Below, piece by piece: positions 24,202 through 34,208 of a stretch of 64,000 bases of DNA. The notes beneath the pieces were generated by a model. The model was not told the origin of the DNA. It searched no databases and worked only from the letters and a program-made list of their open reading frames with translations. The number at the start of each line of letters is the position of its first letter. Positions within the stretch are counted from its first letter, which is position 1. This stretch comes from JAIQFL01 sp035501495 (lineage in GTDB: Bacteria > Acidobacteriota > Terriglobia > Bryobacterales > Bryobacteraceae): NCBI GenBank assembly GCA_035501495.1, contig DATJWB010000314.1, positions 1 through 64,000 on the forward strand, in the 5' to 3' direction. The position numbers and the translations under genes are program-made.

Positions 24202-25164
24202 GTGGACCAAATGCAGCGCATTTACCGATTCGAAGTGATCGAGGAGCGCTACCATGATGCTGCGAATCGAATCCTGGGAGCTCGCGATTCGGTGACTGGC
24301 TCCTCCTTCACGCTATGCGAATGGACACCTGTGGACGCCGAGAAGCTGGGCGAAGCGGCTGCCAGCCTGGACGTGGAATTCTTCTCCGCCCAATCCAGCT
24401 ACTACCTCGCCTGGCCGGACGATTCGAGCGCCGCGGCAGCGCTCGAGAGGCTGCGGGCGCAAGGATGGTTTTCAGGGCTTTGGCCGGGCCTGACTACCAC
24501 TCCGCCTCCGCCTAAGCCACAGCCGGATCGTCCGCAATCGCCGCCGCCCCAGACCCAGCGTCCCCTGGCGGCATGGCTATTCGTCTTCGCGCTCGCGCTC
24601 CTGGTCTCCAACATCGGCTGGTTCTCCGCGTACGACCAGATGCGGGGGCGTTACCGCGACGCGCAGGCCAACGCATCGGCGGTGGAGAGCAACCTGTCGG
24701 CACTCCAGAAGAAATGGGACGATCGCAAGGCGATCGACCTCTCGCTCGCACCGTTGACCTTGCAAACCGTCGAGTTGTGGAACTCGTCGGACGGCAAACG
24801 CATCTCGCCGGGGTCTCTGGGTGAGGTATTCAAGGAGGCCACGGGCGAGTTTTCGTTCGATCAATTGCGGTATCTCGACTATAAGGCAACTTTCCGCAAT
24901 AACCACCTTCATCGCGGGCCCATCGAAGGCACGGTCCAGGTGAAGTTTCTCGACCCCGATGGAAGCCTGCACCGCAACCTCCTCTCCAGCCCGATCGGAT
25001 ATACCGAAGAGGAGAAGGTCTCCTGTCCGGAGGATGCCGGGCAGGCCAGTATTACCACCGGCTGGGGCAACAAGGATGGGGGAACCTTTCAGCGCGGACC
25101 GCACACAATTGAATTCTGGTTCAATGGAGCGCTGGTAGGGTCCAAGACATTTTCGGTTTATTGA
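24202..25164 (+). CDS. Divergent TM and coiled-coil protein of the tubulin-like cluster
   Basis: 320 residues from GTG 24202 (ATG 24211 is an equal alternative). The N-terminal ~95 residues form a small alpha/beta domain, followed by a Pro/Gln-rich linker (about 98-120), one TM (about 121-141, AAWLFVFALALLVSNIGWF), a short coiled coil (about 148-172, DAQANASAVESNLSALQKK) and a C-terminal beta-sandwich-like domain (about 185-320). The organisation (cytoplasmic domain, Pro-rich linker, TM, outer domain) mirrors the cluster membrane protein at 14677-15858. It shares a 177-base divergent intergenic region with the cluster and so is probably part of the same system. No family recognised. Confidence 0.7.
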   Translation: MDQMQRIYRFEVIEERYHDAANRILGARDSVTGSSFTLCEWTPVDAEKLGEAAASLDVEFFSAQSSYYLAWPDDSSAAAALERLRAQGWFSGLWPGLTTTPPPPKPQPDRPQSPPPQTQRPLAAWLFVFALALLVSNIGWFSAYDQMRGRYRDAQANASAVESNLSALQKKWDDRKAIDLSLAPLTLQTVELWNSSDGKRISPGSLGEVFKEATGEFSFDQLRYLDYKATFRNNHLHRGPIEGTVQVKFLDPDGSLHRNLLSSPIGYTEEEKVSCPEDAGQASITTGWGNKDGGTFQRGPHTIEFWFNGALVGSKTFSVY

Positions 25165-25259
25165 ACGCCAGGAACGGCAGGTGCTGCCCGGCCGCAACAG
25201 CTTGACGGCCGGGACTTCGGGCATTACGCTGAGCACGGGAGAGAAAGGACGGTCTGTCG

Positions 25260-25580
25260 ATGCCCAAGTATTTGCTCCAAGCCAGCTACACACCAGAAGG
25301 GATTCAGGGCCTTGTGAGGGACTCCGCGTCGGGACGCCGAGCCGATGTGCAGTCGGCCGTCAAGGCGCTCGGAGGCACCGTCGAAGCGTTCTATTATGCC
25401 TTTGGCGCAGACGATGCGGTAGTGATCGTCGATCTGCCCGACAACACAAAAGCCGCGGCCCTGGGTTTGACTACCTCGGGATCAGGCGGAGTTCGCGTCC
25501 GCACCACGCCCTTGCTTACCGTCGAGGAGGTCGACCAGGCGCTGGAAATCCGAATGCAATACCGTCCGCCCGGCAAGTAG
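25260..25580 (+). CDS. GYD-domain protein
   Basis: 106 residues, small and soluble. The start 'MPKYLLQASYTPEGIQGLVR', the 'FYYAFGADDAVVIVDLP' strand and the 'LLTVEEVDQAL' end match the GYD domain family (dimeric alpha/beta ferredoxin-like fold). The function of the family is unknown. It stands alone 95 bases after the divergent cluster gene and is convergent with the transporter gene. No reason to link it to the tubulin-like cluster except strand. Confidence 0.85.
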   Translation: MPKYLLQASYTPEGIQGLVRDSASGRRADVQSAVKALGGTVEAFYYAFGADDAVVIVDLPDNTKAAALGLTTSGSGGVRVRTTPLLTVEEVDQALEIRMQYRPPGK

Positions 25581-25600
25581 CGGCGCCAGCGGCCGTCGCC

Positions 25601-27133
<1,533 letters not shown>

Positions 27134-27179
27134 AGGATTACCGGCAACAGTTTATATGGTTTCGAAGCCGGGAGGCAAT

Positions 27180-28331
27180 TCAGAACTTCTTCAGTTCTTC
27201 GATCAGCCCGTCGATGTTCTTCTTCAAGTACACGTTGAAGAGCCGCTGCTCCTCGGCCGATGGCGGCGCCATCTGGCCCAGGGCATCGAGGTTCAGGCGC
27301 GACGGTACCCAGACTTTTCCATCCACGAATTCCACCTCGTTGATGAAGCCCGTCAGCCCCTGAACGTTGGCCGGTTGCCCGGAGTTCGAGAACAGGCGCA
27401 GAGTGGTCTCCTGCAGCACGCTGGTCCGTTTGCCGGGAGCCAGGTACAGGTCCCGCTCGGGGGAGGGAAGCGCTGCCGCCACCGACTGCCGGCCCGCGGG
27501 GTCGCTCAGCACCCACCCCAGCTCCAGGTATTTCACCGCCTTGCCCGACCGGTTCACCACATCGATATGCGGCGCCCGCGCTTCGTTCCCGGCGATCTGC
27601 GCCGACCCTTCCACCAGCTCCACGGGAGCATCCGGGAACTGCACCAGCGCGAACTTCGCAGAATGTTCGGCCGGCAGCCCGGCGCTGGTCACCGACGGTC
27701 CGCTCCGCACCACTCTCACGTTCAAAGGCGCGGCGTCGGTCTGCCTCTGACGCGCTCCACTCTGCAGGATCTGCTGCCGCAGCCCTTCCCTGCCCGATTG
27801 CGCCAGCACCCGCTTGAAATACTCGCGGTCGCGCTGCGCTTCCAGTTCGCAGGCCGTCAGGTACCGCTTGGAGTGCAGGCGATCGGGACCGTAGAACGAA
27901 AGGTCCTGATACAAGACCCCGTCGAGGTCCACCTGTGCCAGCGGTCCGGCCGCTACCTGCGTGGGCCGCACCAACTGCATGTCGATCCGCACGGGGAAAA
28001 CCTCGCCCGGCCCGACATTCAGGCTCGGATACGTCACCGAGCCCTTTCCGCCCGGCGTGGCTTCCTGCGAAACCACCCGCAGCATCACCCCGTGAATCCG
28101 GTTGCTGCCGTCGTTGCGCAGGGTGAAGTCCATGTGCAGGTTCAACACGATGGCGGCGCCGCGCGCGGTGACGCTCGACTGGCCCGAATTCATCGTGACC
28201 AGCGTCACCGGGGAATCCTTGGAGAGATTAATGCTGACCGATCCGCCCGGCAGCGGCGCCTCCTGCGCCAACAGGCCCGCCGCGCTCACCCATCCCAAGA
28301 CAATCAGCCGTTGCTGCGTTCTACTCCACAT
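27180..28331 (-). CDS. Secreted hypothetical protein of an ECF sigma module
   Basis: 383 residues with a signal peptide (LIVLGWVSAAGLLAQ). The mature part consists of two beta-sandwich-like halves (about 30-140 and 215-330) linked by a charged helix (about 160-190, 'ELEAQRDREYFKRVLAQSG'), ending in a helical tail. It may be a periplasmic effector or a sensor. Its start overlaps the stop of the anti-sigma gene by 11 bases, which implies coupled translation and a role in the same stress-response module. No family recognised. Confidence 0.75.
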   Translation of the reverse strand: MWSRTQQRLIVLGWVSAAGLLAQEAPLPGGSVSINLSKDSPVTLVTMNSGQSSVTARGAAIVLNLHMDFTLRNDGSNRIHGVMLRVVSQEATPGGKGSVTYPSLNVGPGEVFPVRIDMQLVRPTQVAAGPLAQVDLDGVLYQDLSFYGPDRLHSKRYLTACELEAQRDREYFKRVLAQSGREGLRQQILQSGARQRQTDAAPLNVRVVRSGPSVTSAGLPAEHSAKFALVQFPDAPVELVEGSAQIAGNEARAPHIDVVNRSGKAVKYLELGWVLSDPAGRQSVAAALPSPERDLYLAPGKRTSVLQETTLRLFSNSGQPANVQGLTGFINEVEFVDGKVWVPSRLNLDALGQMAPPSAEEQRLFNVYLKKNIDGLIEELKKF

Positions 28332-28881
28332 ATACTTTATTGACCGTTACCTGTCCCGTTTTCGGATCCACGTAACGGGCTCCTACGGATTGCACGCCCA
28401 CCGAAACCGTCACGTCGGTAGCGCCCGTGTTCAAAAGCCGGAAAGCCCGGCCGCTCCCCTCCACCTCAATTCCGTTCTGAATTCCCTGCAATACCGTGCG
28501 GCTTTCCGCCTTTTCGCCGACGCGCGCGTGCGGTTCCATCACCAGGCCGGTAACCGCCAGCGTCACGATGCTGGCCACCGCCACGGCGGCGCGGATTCCC
28601 GTGAACACCGGCCGCTCCCGCAGCGGGGTCTCTTTGCGCACGCACTCCCCGGCCGCCAGCCCCAGCCGAATGTTGGCCTTCATCTCCGCCGCCAGCCGGT
28701 TCCACGGAACTTCCGGAATCTCGGCCAGGTCGGTGACGATCTCTCGCATGGCTTCGAAGGAGGCTACCTCGTCCACACAGACATCGCATTTTGCCAGATG
28801 GCGTTCCACTCTCCAGCGGGCGAAAAACCCGAGGTCGCTTCCGGCGTACAGTGCCAATGCTTCCTGATTCGGGTGCTTCAT
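28321..28881 (-). CDS. Zinc-finger anti-sigma factor
   Basis: 186 residues. The N-terminal 'HLAKCDVC' (His28, Cys32, Cys35) is the HxxxCxxC zinc-binding anti-sigma motif, followed by one TM (about 95-115, GIRAAVAVASIVTLAVTGLVM) and an extracytoplasmic domain with strands about 120-186. It begins 4 bases after the ECF sigma gene, as expected for a cognate pair: the cytoplasmic zinc domain would hold the sigma factor until a signal reaches the outer domain. It overlaps the next gene by 11 bases. Confidence 0.88.
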   Translation of the reverse strand: MKHPNQEALALYAGSDLGFFARWRVERHLAKCDVCVDEVASFEAMREIVTDLAEIPEVPWNRLAAEMKANIRLGLAAGECVRKETPLRERPVFTGIRAAVAVASIVTLAVTGLVMEPHARVGEKAESRTVLQGIQNGIEVEGSGRAFRLLNTGATDVTVSVGVQSVGARYVDPKTGQVTVNKVYVE

Positions 28882-28885
28882 ACTC

Positions 28886-29434
28886 CTACCGCTTCCTTCC
28901 TTCGATGTACCGGCGGAACTTGGTGCGCGCGTTGGCGATGTGCGACCGCACCGTGGCCTTCGAGCAATCCAAACGCTGCGCCACTTCCTCCGCCGGCAAT
29001 CCTTCTACATCCCTCATTATGAGCGCGGCCCGCTCCCGCGGGCTCAGCAACCGCAACCCGTCCTCGAGATAATCCCGATGTTCCGACCGCAGCAGCGCCT
29101 GCTCGGGACTCTCACCGTGGCTCTCCGGGGCTTCTTCGATCTCGCAGAACGTGGCGCGGCTGCTGCGCCGCAGGAAATCGATGGCCGTGTTCGTTGCAAT
29201 TCTCGACAGCCAGTGGGCTGCTTTTTGTTCGTCCTTGAGCTGTTCCTGGTGCTGGAGCGCCTTGATGAAGGCTTCCTGGGTCAGATCCTGGGCGTCTGCG
29301 ACGTTCCCCACGATCCTGTAGATCTGCACGAAGATCCGCCGTAAGTGCTCAGAAACAAAACGATTCTGTCGCTCCTGGAGCTCCAGGCCGGGCTCGATCG
29401 CTTCGCTCATCTCGCTCAAAGCAGCAGTTCTCAC
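28886..29434 (-). CDS. ECF sigma factor
   Basis: 182 residues from GTG 29432-29434 (an ATG eight codons later is also possible). Region 2 is visible in 'FVQIYRIVGNVADAQDLTQEAFIKAL' and region 4 in 'LLSPRERAALIMRDVEGL' plus 'EEVAQRLDCSKATVRSHI'. Typical ECF length and arrangement. It is followed by its anti-sigma factor at 4 bases. Target promoters cannot be inferred directly; the adjacent divergent TIGR03435 gene is a candidate. Confidence 0.93.
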   Translation of the reverse strand: MRTAALSEMSEAIEPGLELQERQNRFVSEHLRRIFVQIYRIVGNVADAQDLTQEAFIKALQHQEQLKDEQKAAHWLSRIATNTAIDFLRRSSRATFCEIEEAPESHGESPEQALLRSEHRDYLEDGLRLLSPRERAALIMRDVEGLPAEEVAQRLDCSKATVRSHIANARTKFRRYIEGRKR

Positions 29435-29593
29435 AGGTTCCTACTCAAAATGACGAGGGAACCCGGAAAACGTGGACTCTAAAAGCGGATCCTCACCGCT
29501 ATCGCCTATTCTATCGTGGCAAACGCAGTCGGGCGTTCCCCCTTTCCGAGCGCTACAATTTGTAGCATAATGGGTCCAAATCGGAGGGCAGCT

Positions 29594-31246
29594 ATGATGA
29601 GATTCCTGGGATGGATCTTCTCGAGCGGTGTAATCCTGGCCCAATCCGCCGTCCCGGCGCCCCAATTCGACGCCGCCGACGTCCATGTCAGCGCCAAAGC
29701 TCAGAACCCCTTCTTTCGAAACATACCAGGCCGCGGCCGCTACGAACTGCGGCAGGCCACTATGGTGGACCTCATCCGCACCGCGTACGGCGTCGATGCC
29801 GACAAAGTCCTGGCCGGCCCGAATTGGCTCGAAATGGACCGCTATGACGTGATTGCCAGGATGCCCGCCGATGCCGCGCCCGACAGCCAGAAGGAAATGC
29901 TGCAATCTCTCCTGGCCGACCGCTTCCAGCTCGTCATCCACAAAGACACCAGGCCCCTGCCAACCTATGTACTGACTGCGGGAAAGAAGCCGCAGATCAA
30001 GGAAGCTGACGGGGCCGGCGATACCGGGTGCAGGCCCCAGGCCCCGCCCGGCCCGCCCGCTGAAGGGCGCGTCCAACTAATGATGGGTACCGCCAGCGGC
30101 CCTCCCCAGCAAATCACCCTCGGGCCCGGCATGACCATCCACTATCAATGCCGCAATATGACCATGGCGGCGTTCGCCGACGCGCTCCGCACCATGCTGG
30201 GCGCCAACGTCGGCCTGAATGCCGTCCTCGATCAGACCGGCCTCGAGGGCGCCTGGAACTTCGACGTCAAATGGTCGATGCAGTTTGTTGGACCGGTTAC
30301 GAATTCGGGCGATCGCATCTCCACCGCCGAGGCTCTGGAAAAGCAGCTAGGCCTGAAGCTGGAACAGAAATCCGTTCCCGCCTCCGTGATCGTGGTGGAC
30401 AGCGTCAACGAGAAGCCCACAGCGAACCCGCCCGAAGTGGCCAAGGACTTCCCGGCGCTCCCCATTCCCACCGAGTTCGAGGTTGCCGATGTGAAGCCTA
30501 CCGACCCCAACGCCTCGCCCAACGGCAGATTTCAATTCATGCCCGGGGGCCGCCTCGTCGTCCAGGCAATGTCGCTGCGCTTCCTGGTGAGCCGCGCCTT
30601 CTCGACGGGCTTCGGCATGAACTACGATTCGATTGCAGGCCTTCCCAAGTGGGCCGAGACGGAGCGTTTCGACATCACCGCCAAAGTGCCTGCGGGCGGC
30701 CCTCCGCTCGACACGGATTCGGTGATGCCGCTGATGCGCGCGCTCCTGGTGGATCGATTCAAAATGGCCTGGCACAACGAAGAGAAGCCTATGTCCGCGT
30801 ATTCGCTGGTCGCCGGCAAACCCAAAATGAAGAAAGCCGACCCCGCCAGCCGGATCTATTGCAAGTTCCCTCCGCCACCTGCCGGTGCGCCGCCGGGGAC
30901 GCGCCTCCTGGCCTGCCAGAACACCACCATGGCGCAACTCGCCGAGCACCTCCAATACATGGCGCCAGGATTGGAGTGGCCCGTTCTGGATGCCACGGGC
31001 CTCGAGGGCACCTGGGACTTCACGTTGACCTTCGGCCCGAGCATGGGCGCCGGCGGCCCGATCCGGGGCGGCACAGAAGCGGGACCCGGGGCGCCCAATG
31101 CAATGCCCGCCGCATCGGAACCCGTCAGCGGCCACACCCTGTTCCAAGCCATCGAGAAGCAGCTCGGGTTGAAACTCGAACTGCAAAAGCGCCCGATACC
31201 CGTGATCGTAATCGATCACATCGAGCAGAAGGCCACCGAGAATTAG
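29594..31246 (+). CDS. Two-domain TIGR03435-type acidobacterial secreted protein
   Basis: 550 residues from the ATG at 29594, which has a GGAGGG ribosome-binding site and a signal peptide (MMRFLGWIFSSGVILAQS). It holds two copies of the same domain. The first runs about 25-270 and the second about 290-545. Both show 'FDAADVHVS'/'FEVADVKPT', 'GRYELRQATMVDLIRTAYG' / 'GRLVVQAMSLRFLVSRAF', 'LLADRFQLVIHKDTRPLPT' / 'LLVDRFKMAWHNEEKPMSA' and a final 'EKQLGLKLE' segment. This domain family is abundant in Solibacter-like genomes and often has many paralogues; function unknown, probably periplasmic. Divergent to the ECF sigma module. Confidence 0.9.
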   Translation: MMRFLGWIFSSGVILAQSAVPAPQFDAADVHVSAKAQNPFFRNIPGRGRYELRQATMVDLIRTAYGVDADKVLAGPNWLEMDRYDVIARMPADAAPDSQKEMLQSLLADRFQLVIHKDTRPLPTYVLTAGKKPQIKEADGAGDTGCRPQAPPGPPAEGRVQLMMGTASGPPQQITLGPGMTIHYQCRNMTMAAFADALRTMLGANVGLNAVLDQTGLEGAWNFDVKWSMQFVGPVTNSGDRISTAEALEKQLGLKLEQKSVPASVIVVDSVNEKPTANPPEVAKDFPALPIPTEFEVADVKPTDPNASPNGRFQFMPGGRLVVQAMSLRFLVSRAFSTGFGMNYDSIAGLPKWAETERFDITAKVPAGGPPLDTDSVMPLMRALLVDRFKMAWHNEEKPMSAYSLVAGKPKMKKADPASRIYCKFPPPPAGAPPGTRLLACQNTTMAQLAEHLQYMAPGLEWPVLDATGLEGTWDFTLTFGPSMGAGGPIRGGTEAGPGAPNAMPAASEPVSGHTLFQAIEKQLGLKLELQKRPIPVIVIDHIEQKATEN

Positions 31247-31258
31247 GCGCTGGGCCGT

Positions 31259-31775
31259 TCATTTACGCCGCGTTCCGGCGTAGCCGCGAAGTGGACTTCC
31301 CCAAGGGAGGCAAACCAGGGAAGCGCTCAGATCCAATGACGTACGACTTGCCGAGTGCCCTGGGCGTTCTGAATCGCCTTCACCAGCTTCGGGTGTAACC
31401 GATACTCGCTGTGGTATACCAGGGAACAGTAACAATCTTATTGAACATCTCCTGTATCCAAATCGAATTGTGATTGAAGTGGACGATTGCTCCGAGGGCC
31501 TCGCCGTCGTAGAAACGGTTCTCGACCGTTGGGTTTCCGTCGCGGTGGTGATCCCACCCTGTATCCAGGTGTAGCCGCTCACGCCGGCGCGCATGATTTG
31601 GGGCCAGCCGCCAAGCCAGTTGCGCCGTCGCCGGACTTTGACACTCGCCCCATCGGGGCCCAACCAGACTGCGATACAGGCGTCTTTTCCCCGCTCGTTC
31701 CATATACCTAAGTCCTTGAACACACAGGAGGACTCCCGTGTGACCGCACTCATGAAGGGCGGCGGGCAAACGCAC
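31259..31775 (-). pseudogene. Possible frameshifted gene remnant in a 555-base gap
   Basis: Between 31247 and 31801 no complete gene is convincing. On the minus strand one frame gives protein-like sequence at the start ('KDLGIWNERGKDACIAVWLG', 'RAGVSGYTWIQGG'), while a different frame gives protein-like sequence after about 31577 ('NPTVENRFYDGEALGAIVHF', 'NSIWIQEMFNKIVTV'). A single-base frameshift near that point would join them. The segment 31400-31480 is more AT-rich than its neighbours. This could be a decayed gene of foreign origin; no family recognised. Confidence 0.25.
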
Positions 31776-31801
31776 GCTTTACGGCCAGGGCCAGACCCGA
31801 C

Positions 31802-33364
31802 TCACTGCAAGGAAGCGGACGGGACGGCCATCTCGATGGTGTCCGCCCCCACGCCGCATGGGGGCAGCTTGATGGTGAACCGCGTTCCCTCGCCGGGAGT
31901 GCTGTCCACTTCGATTTTTCCGTGGTGGGCCTTCACGATCCAGGCCACGAAACTCAGTCCGAGTCCCAACCCCTGCTCCGGACCAGGCGCTGTTCCGGAA
32001 CCCGGCACCCGATAAAAGCGATCGAAGATGTGCGGCAGAAATTCGGGCGCGATCCCGCGGCCGTTGTCTTCCACGACGATCTCCACGCGATCGGGCAGCG
32101 AATGGACGGCAACCCGCACCGAGCCCCCCTTCGGCGTAAACTTCAGTGCGTTGGAGAGCAGGTTGGTGATCATGCGCTCGATCTGCACGCGGTCCGCCTC
32201 CACCTCGCACTCCGGCGGCAGATCGGCAGCCAGCGAGACGCGCGCCTCCTCCGCCGGTATCTGGAACTGCTCCACCAGGTCTTCCACCACTTCGCAAAGG
32301 TTCAGCCGGGACTTCTGCAGCAGAAGCTGGCCGGACTCGGCCTGCGAGAGCAGCAGGAGCGCTCGCACGATCTGCGAGAGCCGGTCTACGTCCTGCAGCG
32401 CGTTGAACATGGCCTCCCGATACTGGTCGGTGGTCTTGGCTGTAAACAGCGCAACTTCCAATTGCCCCCGAATGGCGGTGATGGGCGTGCGCAACTCGTG
32501 GGACACGTCCGCCGAGAACTGCCTCATCTGCCGGAAGGATGCTTCCAGGCGCTCGATCATGCGGTTGAAGGTCACCACCAGGTAATCCAGCTCGTCGCCC
32601 GCCTGGCGCGTGGGAATGCGCAGGCTGAGGTTCGATCCCGAGATGCGTTGCGCGGTCTGCGCCACCTCGCGGACCGGCGTCAAAACGCGGCCGGTCATGA
32701 TCCATCCGAGAAAGCAACCCAGGATCACCGCGCCGGGAATGACGCCCAGGTAAGTGAGGGTGAACCGGCGCACGATCTTCTCGTTATCCGCCAGGGAGGC
32801 TCCGATGGCGACGTAATAGGGAGCCTGGTGGACGATGTCGTAATCAATTCCGGCGCGGATCTTGAAGGCTTCGCCTTGCGAGTTTCGCCGGAACGTCCAG
32901 ACCGTCTTTCCCGGCGTGTTCGGCTTGGCCTCCAGCATGGCTCGAACGCGCTTGGCGATTTCGGCGGGCGGCTCGGCGCCGAGATCGTCGTAGGTTGTGG
33001 AGATCTCGTTTTCCTTAGTGGTGCCGTTTTGAATCACGTTGCCGTTCTGGTCGGCGATGAGGTAGACCTTCTTGATTTCGAGTACCGCTGTGGTCTCGTC
33101 GGGATCTTCGGCGTCGTAATACCAGTTGGCGGCGTTCCTGCCGAGTTCCGGGTCCTTTTCAATGCGGAGGTAGCCCCGGGCAGCCACCCAGTCGTCGTTG
33201 AGGTGGTCTTCCACCTGAGAATCCAGCTTGGATTTCAAGCTCTCGCGGAACAGGCCCGCGACGCCCAGCAGGATCACCGCGAAGAACAGAGCGTAACTGG
33301 CGGTCAGGCGGAAGCGCAGGCCGCGGCTGATCCGCCGAAGATCGATCCTACGCCACCAAACCAC
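31802..33364 (-). CDS. Two-component sensor histidine kinase
   Basis: 520 residues from GTG 33362-33364. TM1 about 20-40 and TM2 about 203-223 flank a periplasmic sensor domain (about 41-200, no recognised subtype). A HAMP domain (about 224-276) leads to the HisKA dimer domain with the phospho-acceptor His289 in 'DVSHELRTPITAIRG'. The ATP-binding domain shows N box 'NLLSNALKFT', G1 'DNGRGIAPEFL', F box 'IFDRFYR' and G2 'GLGLGLSFV'. It follows the response regulator gene by one base, forming an operon. The signal is unknown. Confidence 0.93.
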   Translation of the reverse strand: MVWWRRIDLRRISRGLRFRLTASYALFFAVILLGVAGLFRESLKSKLDSQVEDHLNDDWVAARGYLRIEKDPELGRNAANWYYDAEDPDETTAVLEIKKVYLIADQNGNVIQNGTTKENEISTTYDDLGAEPPAEIAKRVRAMLEAKPNTPGKTVWTFRRNSQGEAFKIRAGIDYDIVHQAPYYVAIGASLADNEKIVRRFTLTYLGVIPGAVILGCFLGWIMTGRVLTPVREVAQTAQRISGSNLSLRIPTRQAGDELDYLVVTFNRMIERLEASFRQMRQFSADVSHELRTPITAIRGQLEVALFTAKTTDQYREAMFNALQDVDRLSQIVRALLLLSQAESGQLLLQKSRLNLCEVVEDLVEQFQIPAEEARVSLAADLPPECEVEADRVQIERMITNLLSNALKFTPKGGSVRVAVHSLPDRVEIVVEDNGRGIAPEFLPHIFDRFYRVPGSGTAPGPEQGLGLGLSFVAWIVKAHHGKIEVDSTPGEGTRFTIKLPPCGVGADTIEMAVPSASLQ

Positions 33365-33365
33365 A

Positions 33366-34082
33366 TTACACCTGCCGTTCGGACGCGGGTTCGGCGGGCC
33401 TTTCGACGGGCTTGTCGGGCGCTTCGATCATGTACCCGATGCCGCGCACCGTCTGAATGAGCTTCTGCGGAAAGCGGTCGTCAATCTTGCTCCGCAGGTG
33501 GCGGATGTAGACGTCCACAATGTTGGTGAGGCCGTCGTAGTCCATGTCCCAGACGTGCTCTACGATCATCGTCCGGCTCAGCGGGCGGCCACGGTTTCGC
33601 ATCATGTACTCGAGGATGCCGAACTCTTTCGGCGCCAGGTCGATGATCTCGTTGCCCCGCAGCACCTTGCGGCGGATGCAGTCCAGCGAGAGATCGGCGA
33701 CCTGCAGCCTTTCGGGGGTGGGTTGCCCACGCCTTAACAGAGCCCGTACACGAGCCAGCAGCTCGACAAAAGCGAAGGGCTTCACCAAGTAGTCGTCGGC
33801 CCCCTGTTCCAGGCCCCGTACGCGGTCATCCAGGGCGCCCCGCGCGCTGAGGATGAGGACCGGAGGGCCGACCTTCCGATTGCGGACCTTCTCGAGAACC
33901 TGGAGTCCATCCATGTCCGGAAGCATCATGTCGAGGATGACCAGGTCGTAATCGGTGGAGTGAACATGATCGAGCGCCGTGGCGCCCGAGGGTGCGGCAT
34001 CCACCGCATAACCGGCGCCCTCCAGACCGCGGCATAAGAAGTCGGCGATGCGCTTCTCGTCCTCGACGACCAGGATTCTCAT
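33366..34082 (-). CDS. OmpR-family response regulator
   Basis: 238 residues: receiver domain (1-120) with acidic pocket 'VVEDE', phospho-acceptor Asp51 in 'LVILDMMLPDMDG' and Lys in 'YLVKPFAF'; then a winged-helix DNA-binding domain (about 130-225) with 'LAPKEFGILEYMMRNRGRPL' and 'VDVYIRHLRSKIDDRF'. It is the first gene of the two-component operon and is expected to be phosphorylated by the kinase encoded next. Targets are not evident. Confidence 0.95.
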   Translation of the reverse strand: MRILVVEDEKRIADFLCRGLEGAGYAVDAAPSGATALDHVHSTDYDLVILDMMLPDMDGLQVLEKVRNRKVGPPVLILSARGALDDRVRGLEQGADDYLVKPFAFVELLARVRALLRRGQPTPERLQVADLSLDCIRRKVLRGNEIIDLAPKEFGILEYMMRNRGRPLSRTMIVEHVWDMDYDGLTNIVDVYIRHLRSKIDDRFPQKLIQTVRGIGYMIEAPDKPVERPAEPASERQV

Positions 34083-34208
34083 TGCCTACAGCTTAGCAAA
34101 ACAGTTCGACTGTGCCGCATATACGCAGATCATTTTTGGCCGCGGGGCGGCCCTGGGCACGCCCCGATTCCCTTCCCGAAATACTATGATGGATCCGGAG
34201 TTGCCTCG

